Origin: Flavobacteriales bacterium | GTDB taxonomy: Bacteria > Bacteroidota > Bacteroidia > Flavobacteriales > BACL11 | DNA: 15,352 bases | Reading direction: 5' to 3' | Assembly: GCA_018664745.1 (NCBI GenBank) | Contig: JABJNS010000138.1 | Coordinates: 1 to 15,352 of the forward strand | Part shown: positions 1 through 7,217 of the stretch, one piece after another | Numbering within the stretch: the stretch's first letter is position 1 | Layout of the letters: the number at the start of each line of letters is the position of its first letter | Program-made: the position numbers and the translations under genes | Notes under the pieces: model-generated | Databases searched by the model: none | What the model saw: only the letters and a program-made list of their open reading frames with translations | What the model was told of the DNA's origin: nothing

Positions 1-158
1 CAAATTGCTTTTGTTTGATAATATGGCGTTTTTAATTTCTGATAACCAACCACACAAATCACACCAATTCCAGTGAATATTATAAGAAGTTTACTATTTC
101 TTGATATGAACCTAACAAGATTAGAAAATAATTCACTTAAATTTAATTCTTCTGTCAT
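1..158 (-). CDS. Wzz-like polysaccharide chain-length/export protein, N-terminal fragment
   Basis: Partial gene: it starts with ATG at 158-156 and runs off the left edge, leaving 52 codons. The visible protein has a polar N-terminus (MTEELNLSELFSNLVRF), a basic stretch, one hydrophobic segment at about residues 24-40 (LLIIFTGIGVICVVG), then KTPYYQTKAI. A short cytoplasmic tail, one membrane helix and a following PxYxxxA-type segment is the usual N-terminus of Wzz/chain-length-determinant and related polysaccharide co-polymerase proteins, which sit in the inner membrane and set the length or export of surface polysaccharide. It lies 10 bp downstream of a nucleotide-sugar dehydrogenase on the same strand, which fits a capsule or O-antigen locus. 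The assignment rests on a short, poorly conserved region, so another membrane protein of the same locus is possible. Confidence 0.5.
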   Translation of the reverse strand, partial: MTEELNLSELFSNLVRFISRNSKLLIIFTGIGVICVVGYQKLKTPYYQTKAI

Positions 159-168
159 TTTTTATTTT

Positions 169-1416
169 TTAAAATTTCCAAGAGGATTCCTTATAAATCC
201 CTTTAATGTCCAAAAGTACAAGTTTTCCATTGGATAACTGCTTAAAATCGTTAGTAGTATATTCTATAAATTTATTATGAGATACAGCAACAATAATAGC
301 ATCATATCTCTTTTCACCTAAGAATGGGCTACCAATAAAATTACCACCAAAATCAACTGAAAGGTAAGGATCAAAAACAGAAACCCTACAAGAATAACTT
401 TCTAATCCATCCATAATATCTTTCACTTTTGTGTTACGCGTATCTGCACAATTCTCTTTAAAAGTATAGCCCATAATCAACACTGAAGCGCCTTTAATTT
501 CTTTATCTGCATCAATCATTAACTTGATTGTTTTATCAACTATAAATGAAGCTACATTATTATTTATTGTTCTTGATGAATGTAGCAGTGTCGGCTTATA
601 CCCCATCTCTTCTGATTTATGCAACAAATAATAAGGATCAACCCCTATACAATGTCCACCAACTAATCCTGGTTTAAAATCTAAAAAATTCCACTTTGAT
701 TTGGCAGCACTTAACACCTCAGAGGTATTGATGTCCATCTTATCAAACATCATTGCCAACTCATTCATCAAAGCAATATTAACATCCCTTTGCGTGTTTT
801 CAATCACTTTTGCAGCCTCCGCAACCTTAATTGAAAGGGCTTTATAAGTTCCAACTTTTATAATTTTTTTGTACAAATCATCCACTAGATCAGCCACTTT
901 TGATGTAGACCCACTTGTAACCTTAACAACATTCTCTAGAGTATATTTTTCAGCCCCTGGGCTTATTCGTTCAGGGCTATAGCCACAATAGAATTCATGA
1001 TTATAGGAAAGTCCGGAAATTTTAGCAAGAATTGGTACGCAAATATCTTCAGTTACTCCAGGGTAAACAGTCGATTCATAAATAACAATATCCCCTTTTT
1101 GCAAAGAATTTGCTACAAGCTCAGAAGCAGATTTTAAAGAAGTTAAATCAGGGACATTATCTTTATCAACAGGAGTAGGAACAGTAATGATATAAATATT
1201 AGACTTTTTTAAATCATTTTCATTATTACTAAATATCAAATTTGAATTGACTTCTACTTCAACATCTAAATTAGCATCTACACCTTTATTCAACTGTCCT
1301 ACTCGCTCTGCATTAACATCATAGCCAACCACCTTATAATGTTTAGCAAAGGCCAAAGCCAAAGGCAAGCCTACATACCCCAAACCAATAATCGCTATTT
1401 TATATTCTTTTTCCAA
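169..1416 (-). CDS. UDP-N-acetylhexosamine/UDP-glucose 6-dehydrogenase family (WbpA/WbpO/TviB-like)
   Basis: NAD-dependent nucleotide-sugar 6-dehydrogenase, oxidising the C6 hydroxyl of a UDP-sugar to a uronic acid in two steps to supply acidic sugars for surface polysaccharide. The 415-residue protein has the Rossmann motif GLGYVGLP at residues 11-18, ESTVYPG near 114-120, YSPERISPG near 147, the central-domain lysine in AAKVIENTQRD (K203) and the catalytic cysteine in GGHCIGVDPYY (C256). The C-terminal UDP-binding domain includes the segment MGYTFKENCADTRNTK. These motifs and the length resemble TviB/WbpO (UDP-GlcNAc or UDP-GalNAc) more than the classic UDP-glucose enzyme, but the substrate cannot be decided from sequence alone. 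The only plausible start is TTG at 1416-1414: no ATG lies between it and the in-frame stop upstream at 1443-1441, and the next Met is far inside the Rossmann domain. The start sits next to a terminator hairpin, which is unusual. Confidence 0.9.
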   Translation of the reverse strand: MEKEYKIAIIGLGYVGLPLALAFAKHYKVVGYDVNAERVGQLNKGVDANLDVEVEVNSNLIFSNNENDLKKSNIYIITVPTPVDKDNVPDLTSLKSASELVANSLQKGDIVIYESTVYPGVTEDICVPILAKISGLSYNHEFYCGYSPERISPGAEKYTLENVVKVTSGSTSKVADLVDDLYKKIIKVGTYKALSIKVAEAAKVIENTQRDVNIALMNELAMMFDKMDINTSEVLSAAKSKWNFLDFKPGLVGGHCIGVDPYYLLHKSEEMGYKPTLLHSSRTINNNVASFIVDKTIKLMIDADKEIKGASVLIMGYTFKENCADTRNTKVKDIMDGLESYSCRVSVFDPYLSVDFGGNFIGSPFLGEKRYDAIIVAVSHNKFIEYTTNDFKQLSNGKLVLLDIKGIYKESSWKF

Positions 1417-1421
1417 ATTAA

Positions 1422-1442
1422 AAAAGCCCCAAAGGGGCTTTT
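1422..1442 (-). terminator. Rho-independent terminator after gldN (possibly bidirectional)
   Basis: A perfect 9-bp inverted repeat (AAAAGCCCC and GGGGCTTTT) with a 3-nt loop. On the minus strand it is followed by further Ts (six Ts in a row after GGGGC), and it lies 22 bp after the gldN stop codon. This is a textbook intrinsic terminator for the porP-gldKLMN transcript. The plus strand is also T-rich after the hairpin, so it could work in both directions. The hairpin ends five nucleotides before the TTG start of the next gene. Confidence 0.85.
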
Positions 1443-1464
1443 ATTTTTATATTATTCATTGAGA

Positions 1465-2364
1465 TTAATACTCCCAAAGATCATGTTCAATATTAAAGAT
1501 TTCTGTTTTAATACGTTCTGCTTCTAATAAAGCATCAAGCCCTACCATGTACTCATTAATTTTTCTATCCATAACACTAGATTCTTTTACGATAGTACTT
1601 CCAAACATTCTTTTCCAGAAAATATCATCATATGTTCTTCTTTCAGCATTATTCTTCACTAAGTTGAATACTTCTGCATTAATCAAAATCTCTCTTGCTT
1701 CTGGGAAATGCACCCAAAATAAAGGAGAAAAAGTACCTAATAATTGTCCGTTTACTTCATCTCTATCTTCTTGTAAAGGAGCCATTCCAATAATACGCAC
1801 ATCCATTACAGATCTTTGTTTATCAAAAAACCATTCTTCTTTCAGCCTCCATTTTTTTACTGAATTTCTATCAAAAGCTGTCTTGTTAACCCTAGTAGTT
1901 TTTGCCTCTTCAGGATCTGCTCCTTCTGCTACAGCATCCCAGTCAATCACTTCAATCAGCTCTTCTTTTGCTCCACCAATTTTCGTGATATCTTCTGGTG
2001 ACATTTCCTCTCTAAACTCATCATCCATAGCTGCATTACCGTAAGCAGTAATACTTCCTTCTAATATTGCAGAATAAATAACATCAATTAAACTTTTACG
2101 GTCTTCAATCGTATGAGCAACCCCGTCATTTTCAGGATAATAAAAAGGATGGTTAATTTTCTGACGCAAATCAATTTCTCTCCAAATCTTACGAGACCAC
2201 ATTACATCAGCTTGACGCAAAGGTGCATATTGCTGCACTCTTTTGTTATGATGTTTTTCTTTTTTATAAACAGAATTCATTTCTTCTGTAGTTAACACAT
2301 CTTGCGCATTCACTCCTACTAAACAAAGAGTAGTCGTTACTAATAATAAGATTAATTTTTTCAT
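1465..2364 (-). CDS. gldN: GldN/PorN, type IX secretion ring component
   Basis: GldN is a periplasmic T9SS/gliding protein. In known systems PorN/GldN binds the outer-membrane lipoprotein PorK/GldK to form the large ring, and it contacts GldM/PorM. The 299-residue product has a clear signal peptide (MKKLILLLVTTTLCLVGVNA, cleavage near residue 20) with a mature protein starting QDVLTTEEMN. It has typical family features: a YAPLRQADVMWSRKIWREIDLRQKIN block, then a central MDVRIIGMAPL segment and LFWVHFPEARE. It is the last gene of the gldK-gldL-gldM-gldN order, beginning 9 bp after gldM and followed by a strong terminator. No truncation or missing region was seen. The identification rests on both sequence and gene order. 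Confidence 0.95.
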   Translation of the reverse strand: MKKLILLLVTTTLCLVGVNAQDVLTTEEMNSVYKKEKHHNKRVQQYAPLRQADVMWSRKIWREIDLRQKINHPFYYPENDGVAHTIEDRKSLIDVIYSAILEGSITAYGNAAMDDEFREEMSPEDITKIGGAKEELIEVIDWDAVAEGADPEEAKTTRVNKTAFDRNSVKKWRLKEEWFFDKQRSVMDVRIIGMAPLQEDRDEVNGQLLGTFSPLFWVHFPEAREILINAEVFNLVKNNAERRTYDDIFWKRMFGSTIVKESSVMDRKINEYMVGLDALLEAERIKTEIFNIEHDLWEY

Positions 2365-2373
2365 AATTTTATG

Positions 2374-4086
2374 TTATTTTATTTCTATTACTAAAGGATC
2401 TAAAGGACGAACTGCAGTGTTTTTTGCATCTACCCTTTTTGCCTTAATATTAGAAATTGTTATTGCATTTCCTGCCTTAGTATTTTTTATAATATTGATC
2501 ATCTTAGATGTAAACTTTGGTCCTTTAGCATCTTCCTTCATTTGCTCTCCTTTGTAAACCCCTGACAATCGGTAAGAAGTAATCACATATCTAACACCTT
2601 TAAAATCAAAATCCTTTAATTCAGCACCTAATCCACCAGCATTTACCATTTTCATTTTATCAATTACTGTAGTTCCATTCACATCTAATGCAAACTGAAC
2701 CTTTGCTTTTGGTGGTGGAACTTCTTTAACCCTGAATTCCATTTGCCCCATTTTTGTACGCTTCCCATCAACCTCAGCAAACAAAGAAACCATAGCCTTT
2801 CCTTTTTTAGAAGGACGAGCAGAATATTCTCCTAATGATTTTTTAACTGCTGAAACTTTTCCATTATTTATAACTGCTGAAATTTCTCCTGCTGTATATC
2901 CTGGTACAGAAATTTTAAGAGGATTATCAACCTCTAAATATAAGATATTCATATTTGTAGGGGAAACAACTGCTGTTTTTGCTGCAACTAAATACTGCCC
3001 TCTAAAAGGATATGTTTTAGTTCCGCTTGAAGTTTTCATAGAGATTAAACCTCCCCACTTTTGATTTCCTTCTGAAGTTGCTCGTTTTGCAAACATTCCT
3101 TTACCATTTACAACTTTTACTGTTTCATAATCACCAATCATTTCATACTTCCCCCCTCCTAATGAATCGTATTCTCCAACATAAATCATTGGATCTTGTG
3201 TAGTGTCTTTTGCTGCAATAAATATTTGTGCTCTAAAGGAATCTCCCTTCAAAACAAAATTAGAATTTGGTATCTGTATTCCTTCTGCTGAAGTAAATTT
3301 TAAAGATCCTGCATCAATATTTTCTCTTAACATATTTATGATATCTGCTTCAGTATTACGAACATCTGATTGCATCTTAGACAATAAAGTTAAAGCACCA
3401 ACTGCTGGCATATCATAGAAATTATACATTTCCCATTTTTGTTTCTTACCTCCTTTCCCTTTCTTATCATCAAGATTACAAGTTTCATTAATTGTAGAAA
3501 CTAAAGCTTCATTTGATCCAGCAATAGCTAAAATAAAATCTTTATAAATAAGAAAATTTTCTTTTAATTGAGTAGCAACATTTTCTTTTCTTTTATTATC
3601 ATAAAACAAAACACCAGATGTATGTCTGTCATCTTTAACAGATAAATTTCCAATTGTCATCTTTTTTTGAAGAGAAGTTAATTCCTCCCAAGGAAGTTCA
3701 ATTGCTTTTTCCTCAATTAAATCACCATCAGCATCTATTAATTCATTTTGATTTCCTAAATAAACATGTTTATCAGCTTTTAAAACAAGATTATATTTCA
3801 TCTCTTGAATAAATTCTACAAGAGCATCTGCTTTTGTTTTCACTTCATAAGCTTGATCTCTAAAAGGACCAGCCTTAATTTTATTTAACTCTGCAGCCGC
3901 ATCAAAAGCAGCATATGTATCTCCGTTCTTAGCGTTAAAATTTGTTGTTGATCTTTCTATTCCTAAATTAACTTCAAAGAAAGAGTTTAACACTTCCTTT
4001 GACACATTTAATGCAAGTAGAGCTGTTAGCACTAAATACATCATATTAATCATCTTCTGTCTTGGGGACACATTTCCTCCAGCCAT
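2374..4086 (-). CDS. gldM: GldM/PorM, type IX secretion/gliding motor shaft protein
   Basis: GldM forms the periplasmic shaft of the T9SS rotary motor. Its single N-terminal helix sits inside the GldL ring, and its periplasmic domains reach the GldK/GldN ring. The start MAGGNVSPRQKMINMMYLVL is the conserved GldM N-terminus. R9 corresponds in position to the arginine reported to pair with a membrane glutamate of GldL. The membrane helix spans about residues 13-29, followed by the helical D1 domain and several beta-rich domains ending in VRPLDPLVIEIK. At 570 residues it looks longer than the roughly 515 residues I recall for well-studied GldM/PorM proteins. A Lys/Gly-rich stretch (DDKKGKGGKKQKWEMYNF) may be part of an extra loop. 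It lies between gldL (34 bp upstream) and gldN (9 bp downstream). Confidence 0.96.
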   Translation of the reverse strand: MAGGNVSPRQKMINMMYLVLTALLALNVSKEVLNSFFEVNLGIERSTTNFNAKNGDTYAAFDAAAELNKIKAGPFRDQAYEVKTKADALVEFIQEMKYNLVLKADKHVYLGNQNELIDADGDLIEEKAIELPWEELTSLQKKMTIGNLSVKDDRHTSGVLFYDNKRKENVATQLKENFLIYKDFILAIAGSNEALVSTINETCNLDDKKGKGGKKQKWEMYNFYDMPAVGALTLLSKMQSDVRNTEADIINMLRENIDAGSLKFTSAEGIQIPNSNFVLKGDSFRAQIFIAAKDTTQDPMIYVGEYDSLGGGKYEMIGDYETVKVVNGKGMFAKRATSEGNQKWGGLISMKTSSGTKTYPFRGQYLVAAKTAVVSPTNMNILYLEVDNPLKISVPGYTAGEISAVINNGKVSAVKKSLGEYSARPSKKGKAMVSLFAEVDGKRTKMGQMEFRVKEVPPPKAKVQFALDVNGTTVIDKMKMVNAGGLGAELKDFDFKGVRYVITSYRLSGVYKGEQMKEDAKGPKFTSKMINIIKNTKAGNAITISNIKAKRVDAKNTAVRPLDPLVIEIK

Positions 4087-4120
4087 ATAATTTTATTTAT
4101 TAATTAATAATTACTGATGA

Positions 4121-4768
4121 TTATTTGTTTGGATTCATTGCCGTAAGCATATTTCCATATACTTCATTCAATTGCTCTAAATTTTCAGCCAAACTACTTA
4201 CTTGTTCCTGGAATTTTTTAGAATCCTCAACAGAAGATTGTAAGTTTTGCAAAAACAATGTAGTAGCCTCCATTTGCTGATTAGAAGCTTGCAATTGCAA
4301 TTCATACAATGAATTCATTGCATTCATATTCTTAACACCTTCTTGAATTTGACTATTATATTCTGAAATACCTGAAGCAGCCGAAATCGTTTCATTCAAT
4401 TGTTTAGCTGATTCACCAAAAGACCTTAACCCTTCATTTAAGCTCTCCACTAATTCATTATCAATTTTAGCTTTCGCTAAAGCATCATCTAATTGTTGAG
4501 CTGGACGCTTTACTGAATTAGCATCTTCCATATGAGCAAGCTCAGGATAAACCAAAGACCAATCTGTTTCCACATGTGGTTTTTCAAATGCAGAGAAAAA
4601 GAAAATAATTGCCTCAGTAGTTAGTCCAATAATAAGCATTATAGAAGCTCCAGGCAAATGTTCAATCTTAAATAATGCTCCAATAATTACTAAGGCTGCT
4701 CCCCAGCCATATAATTTTGGCATCATTGTTTTGTACCATTTTGCTTCTGTCATATTAGCTAATCCCAT
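4121..4768 (-). CDS. gldL: GldL/PorL, proton-driven T9SS/gliding motor stator
   Basis: GldL is the inner-membrane motor component that converts proton flow into movement of GldM. The 215-residue protein has two membrane helices, at about residues 19-33 (LYGWGAALVIIGALF) and 42-60 (SIMLIIGLTTEAIIFFFSA), followed by a long cytoplasmic tail rich in Gln, Asn and Leu that is probably helical or coiled coil (about residues 90-210). By my alignment, Y20, K34, H37, E52 and E62 match the polar membrane residues (Y13, K27, H30, E49, E59) discussed for the Flavobacterium johnsoniae protein, so the motor looks functional. The start is ATG at 4768; an internal ATG five codons later (MTEAKWYK) is an alternative. 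It lies 40 bp after gldK and 34 bp before gldM, in the usual order. Confidence 0.96.
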   Translation of the reverse strand: MGLANMTEAKWYKTMMPKLYGWGAALVIIGALFKIEHLPGASIMLIIGLTTEAIIFFFSAFEKPHVETDWSLVYPELAHMEDANSVKRPAQQLDDALAKAKIDNELVESLNEGLRSFGESAKQLNETISAASGISEYNSQIQEGVKNMNAMNSLYELQLQASNQQMEATTLFLQNLQSSVEDSKKFQEQVSSLAENLEQLNEVYGNMLTAMNPNK

Positions 4769-4808
4769 AATCTTTCTTTTTTTTAGTTATTGTTTAATTA
4801 CTTATTTT

Positions 4809-6119
4809 TTATTCAAAATCTTTTTTATCTCTACCAAGGAAATCAACTGCACATCTAAACCCAATGTAACTTTTAGCTGTATCTTGATATTCAAAAGTTC
4901 GTGTACTTGTTTGGATAAAATAAGCTATATCTTTCCATGACCCTCCTCTAATTGATTTTCTTTTTAATACTGCATGATCACCCTCATTTGCATTATAATG
5001 GTAATCTGCATTCATATCATGTGAATACGAGAATGCTGATTCGTCATAAGCATTTGATGTCCATTCAGCAACATTTCCCGCCATGTCATATAATCCATAA
5101 CCATTAGGATTGTAAGATGCTGTTTTAATTGCTTTTATACCACCATCAGCAGTATAGTTCCCTCTTAAAGGCTTAAAGTTAGCTAAGAAACAACCCTTAA
5201 TATTACGAGTATAAGGACCTCCCCAAGGGTAAGGTGAAAAATCCAAACCACCTCTTGAAGCGTATTCCCATTCTGACTCAGAAGGCAATCTAAATTCTGG
5301 CAATGTAGGCTGATTGATCTTTCTTAAAAAAGAATTCATCATTTGTGTTCTCCATTTTGTAAAAGCAGTTGCTTGTTTCCAGTTAATTCCTACTACTGGA
5401 TAATCATCAAAAGCAGGATGATGAAAATAGTTTTTAGTATAAGGATCATTAAAAGAATATGCATAATCATGAATCCAAGTTAATGTATCTGGAAAAATTG
5501 AAACTTCAATTTCAGATAAGAACTCACTTCTATCTCTTTTTCCCGGAGCATCACCTTCTCTTTTTGCTTTGTTAGCAGCTGCTTGAACATCTAAAACTTG
5601 ATATTTATAAACATACTTTCTTGTATCAAATTCTCTTCTTCCATTTAACCTTTCATGCTCTGGCAAATACATTTCTTCTTCCAGAATTTCTCTTACTTCA
5701 GGATCATTCCATCTTATTTTAGTACTCCAATCAATTTTAGCAGGCTCTAAAAAATTACCGTATTTATCTTCCTCAATCAAATGCCCTTCAATTCCTGCCT
5801 CACCCAAAATAGTATGCGCTAAAGAATCCTTTACCCAATTTACAAATTGGCGGTATTCATTGTTTGTGATTTCAGTTTCATCCATGTAAAACGCTCCAAC
5901 AGAAACAGTCTTTGAAGCTGTAACATTTGCAAATGGAACATCTTGATCAGAAGGTCCCATATTAAAACTTCCTTGCGGAATAAATACCATCCCATAAGGG
6001 TCTGTTGGATTCCAAATTTGTCTATTCTGTGTTCCAATTAGTTCTCCATTTCCAGAACCACCACAAGCACTTAATAGTGCCACTACTGAACTTAATAATA
6101 TTACTTTTTTCATATTCAT
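4809..6119 (-). CDS. gldK: GldK/PorK, T9SS outer-membrane ring lipoprotein (FGE/sulfatase-modifying fold)
   Basis: GldK is an outer-membrane lipoprotein that, with GldN, forms the periplasmic ring of the T9SS. The N-terminus MNMKKVILLSSVVALLSAC carries a lipobox (LLSAC) with the lipidated Cys at residue 19, or 17 if the second Met (6113) is used. The rest is a formylglycine-generating-enzyme-type domain: MVFIPQGSFNMGPSDQD, ETEITNNEYRQFVNWV, PVVGINWKQATAFTKW, RLPSESEWEYASRGG, NGYGLYDMAGNVAEWTSNAYD and IRGGSWKD...GFRCAVDF. The catalytic cysteine pair of true FGE enzymes is absent from the region after RGGSW, as expected for GldK, which uses the fold structurally. The 436-residue length is normal for the family. 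It is preceded by the porP-like gene (34 bp gap) and followed by gldL. Confidence 0.96.
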   Translation of the reverse strand: MNMKKVILLSSVVALLSACGGSGNGELIGTQNRQIWNPTDPYGMVFIPQGSFNMGPSDQDVPFANVTASKTVSVGAFYMDETEITNNEYRQFVNWVKDSLAHTILGEAGIEGHLIEEDKYGNFLEPAKIDWSTKIRWNDPEVREILEEEMYLPEHERLNGRREFDTRKYVYKYQVLDVQAAANKAKREGDAPGKRDRSEFLSEIEVSIFPDTLTWIHDYAYSFNDPYTKNYFHHPAFDDYPVVGINWKQATAFTKWRTQMMNSFLRKINQPTLPEFRLPSESEWEYASRGGLDFSPYPWGGPYTRNIKGCFLANFKPLRGNYTADGGIKAIKTASYNPNGYGLYDMAGNVAEWTSNAYDESAFSYSHDMNADYHYNANEGDHAVLKRKSIRGGSWKDIAYFIQTSTRTFEYQDTAKSYIGFRCAVDFLGRDKKDFE

Positions 6120-6153
6120 ATTTATTTATCACTTTCGTGAGTTAAATCTACTT

Positions 6154-7074
6154 TTATAAGAACCTTGGGTTTTTATATTTTGAAACAGGCTTGTCATAAT
6201 TTATCTTAAAGTTATAGCCCAACATAACTTCTAAAGAATTACCCATTGGATTAACCATTGTCACATCATAACCTATCCCAAATCTTAAATCCTCATTCAC
6301 ATTCATACCAGCCAATAAAATTAGCCCTTCATCCAACCTATAACTAACGCCACCCCACATCTTATTATTGTATATCAAATTTGTATTAATATCTAATTGT
6401 GAAGTTGCACCATCAGATTTCAAGTAAATTGAAGGATTTAAAGAAAGTACTGGATTCAATTCATGATAATAACCCGCAATTAAAAAATAATGCCTTGTCA
6501 AATCAAAATCTTGTCCATCACTCCATTCAATTTTTGGTTCAGTCATATGTGCAGAAGAAAGACCAACATAAATATCCTGAGTATTATAATAAATACCAGC
6601 ACCTATATCCAAGCTTGAACCTTGAACATCACCAGTAGGAATAACAGGATCACCACTTTGAGCAGATTTTAAAGCTCCTCCATTTATCCCACTCTGATAC
6701 ATTCCAACTGACATCCCCATACCAATCTGCCCAACTCCTAATTCTGTACGATAAGCATAAGAAGCTTGTAATCCTAGATTACTAAATTCAGCTATATTAT
6801 CCTTCACAACATTTAAACCAACACCACCATACAAGAATGGTAATTCTGCATCAATACTAAAATTCTGAGTTGAAGCAGCAGCCCCTCCATCCTCACCAAA
6901 CCCCATCCATTGCGACCTATGCAAAACAGATGTAGCAACAACACCTCTACTTCCAGCAAAACCAGGGTTATTTGCTAACTTATTAAACATATTCTGACTG
7001 AATTGCGGGTCTTGTTGTGCCGAAACAGTTATTACTGATAACACCCCTAAGATTAGAATAAATATTTTCTTCAT
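6154..7074 (-). CDS. porP: PorP/SprF family type IX secretion outer-membrane protein
   Basis: PorP/SprF proteins are outer-membrane beta-barrels of the T9SS. They help link or deliver substrates such as SprB-type adhesins and anchor the machine. The 306-residue product has a signal peptide (MKKIFILILGVLSVITVSA) and the family hallmark just after it: QQDPQFSQNMFNKLANNPGFAGS. The rest is an alternating, Gly/aromatic-rich pattern typical of barrel strands (GGVGLNVVKDNI, GIGYDVTMVNPMG, LEVMLGYNF), and it ends near the C-terminus with an aromatic residue (RFL). It is the first gene of the gldKLMN transcript, as porP is in the porPKLMN operon. Because Bacteroidota genomes carry many SprF paralogues, the symbol rests on this position as well as on sequence. 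Confidence 0.88.
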   Translation of the reverse strand: MKKIFILILGVLSVITVSAQQDPQFSQNMFNKLANNPGFAGSRGVVATSVLHRSQWMGFGEDGGAAASTQNFSIDAELPFLYGGVGLNVVKDNIAEFSNLGLQASYAYRTELGVGQIGMGMSVGMYQSGINGGALKSAQSGDPVIPTGDVQGSSLDIGAGIYYNTQDIYVGLSSAHMTEPKIEWSDGQDFDLTRHYFLIAGYYHELNPVLSLNPSIYLKSDGATSQLDINTNLIYNNKMWGGVSYRLDEGLILLAGMNVNEDLRFGIGYDVTMVNPMGNSLEVMLGYNFKINYDKPVSKYKNPRFL

Positions 7075-7114
7075 ATTATGATTAACTATTGAAAATTTTT
7101 GGCGCTAAAATAAA

Positions 7115-7123
7115 CAAATTTTA
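7115..7123 (-). promoter_or_regulatory. Possible promoter -7 element for the porP-gldKLMN operon
   Basis: On the minus strand TAAAATTTG lies about 40 bp before the porP ATG. It resembles the Bacteroidota -7 consensus TAnnTTTG with one extra base, and no clear -33 TTTG was found at the expected distance. It is the best candidate in the 143-bp gap between the arginase-like gene and porP. The call is tentative. Confidence 0.3.
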
Positions 7124-7185
7124 ATTAAGCCTACTAATTACTAACGACTATCTTATGTGTTCAAGGAAATATTAAGCTACATTTT

Positions 7186-7213
7186 ACACCTATTATTCTA
7201 ACTATCAAGGTGT
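7186..7213 (-). terminator. Weak stem-loop after the arginase-like gene
   Basis: ACACCT at 7186-7191 and AGGTGT at 7208-7213 form a 6-bp inverted repeat with a 16-nt loop, starting 4 bp after the stop codon of the arginase-like gene. There is no U-tract. It could stabilise the 3' end of the topA transcript or weakly terminate it, but short AT-rich gaps often contain repeats of this size. Confidence 0.25.
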
Positions 7214-7217
7214 TTAA

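Noticed and set aside
1339..3418. Plus-strand open frames antisense to the dehydrogenase, gldN and gldM
   Set aside because: They lie opposite genes of certain identity, show Ser/Phe/Ile-rich composition of antisense shadows and no family motif.
4809..6119. GldK as an active formylglycine-generating or sulfatase-modifying enzyme
   Set aside because: The catalytic cysteine pair expected after RGGSW is absent, and the lipobox and gene order identify the T9SS ring lipoprotein.
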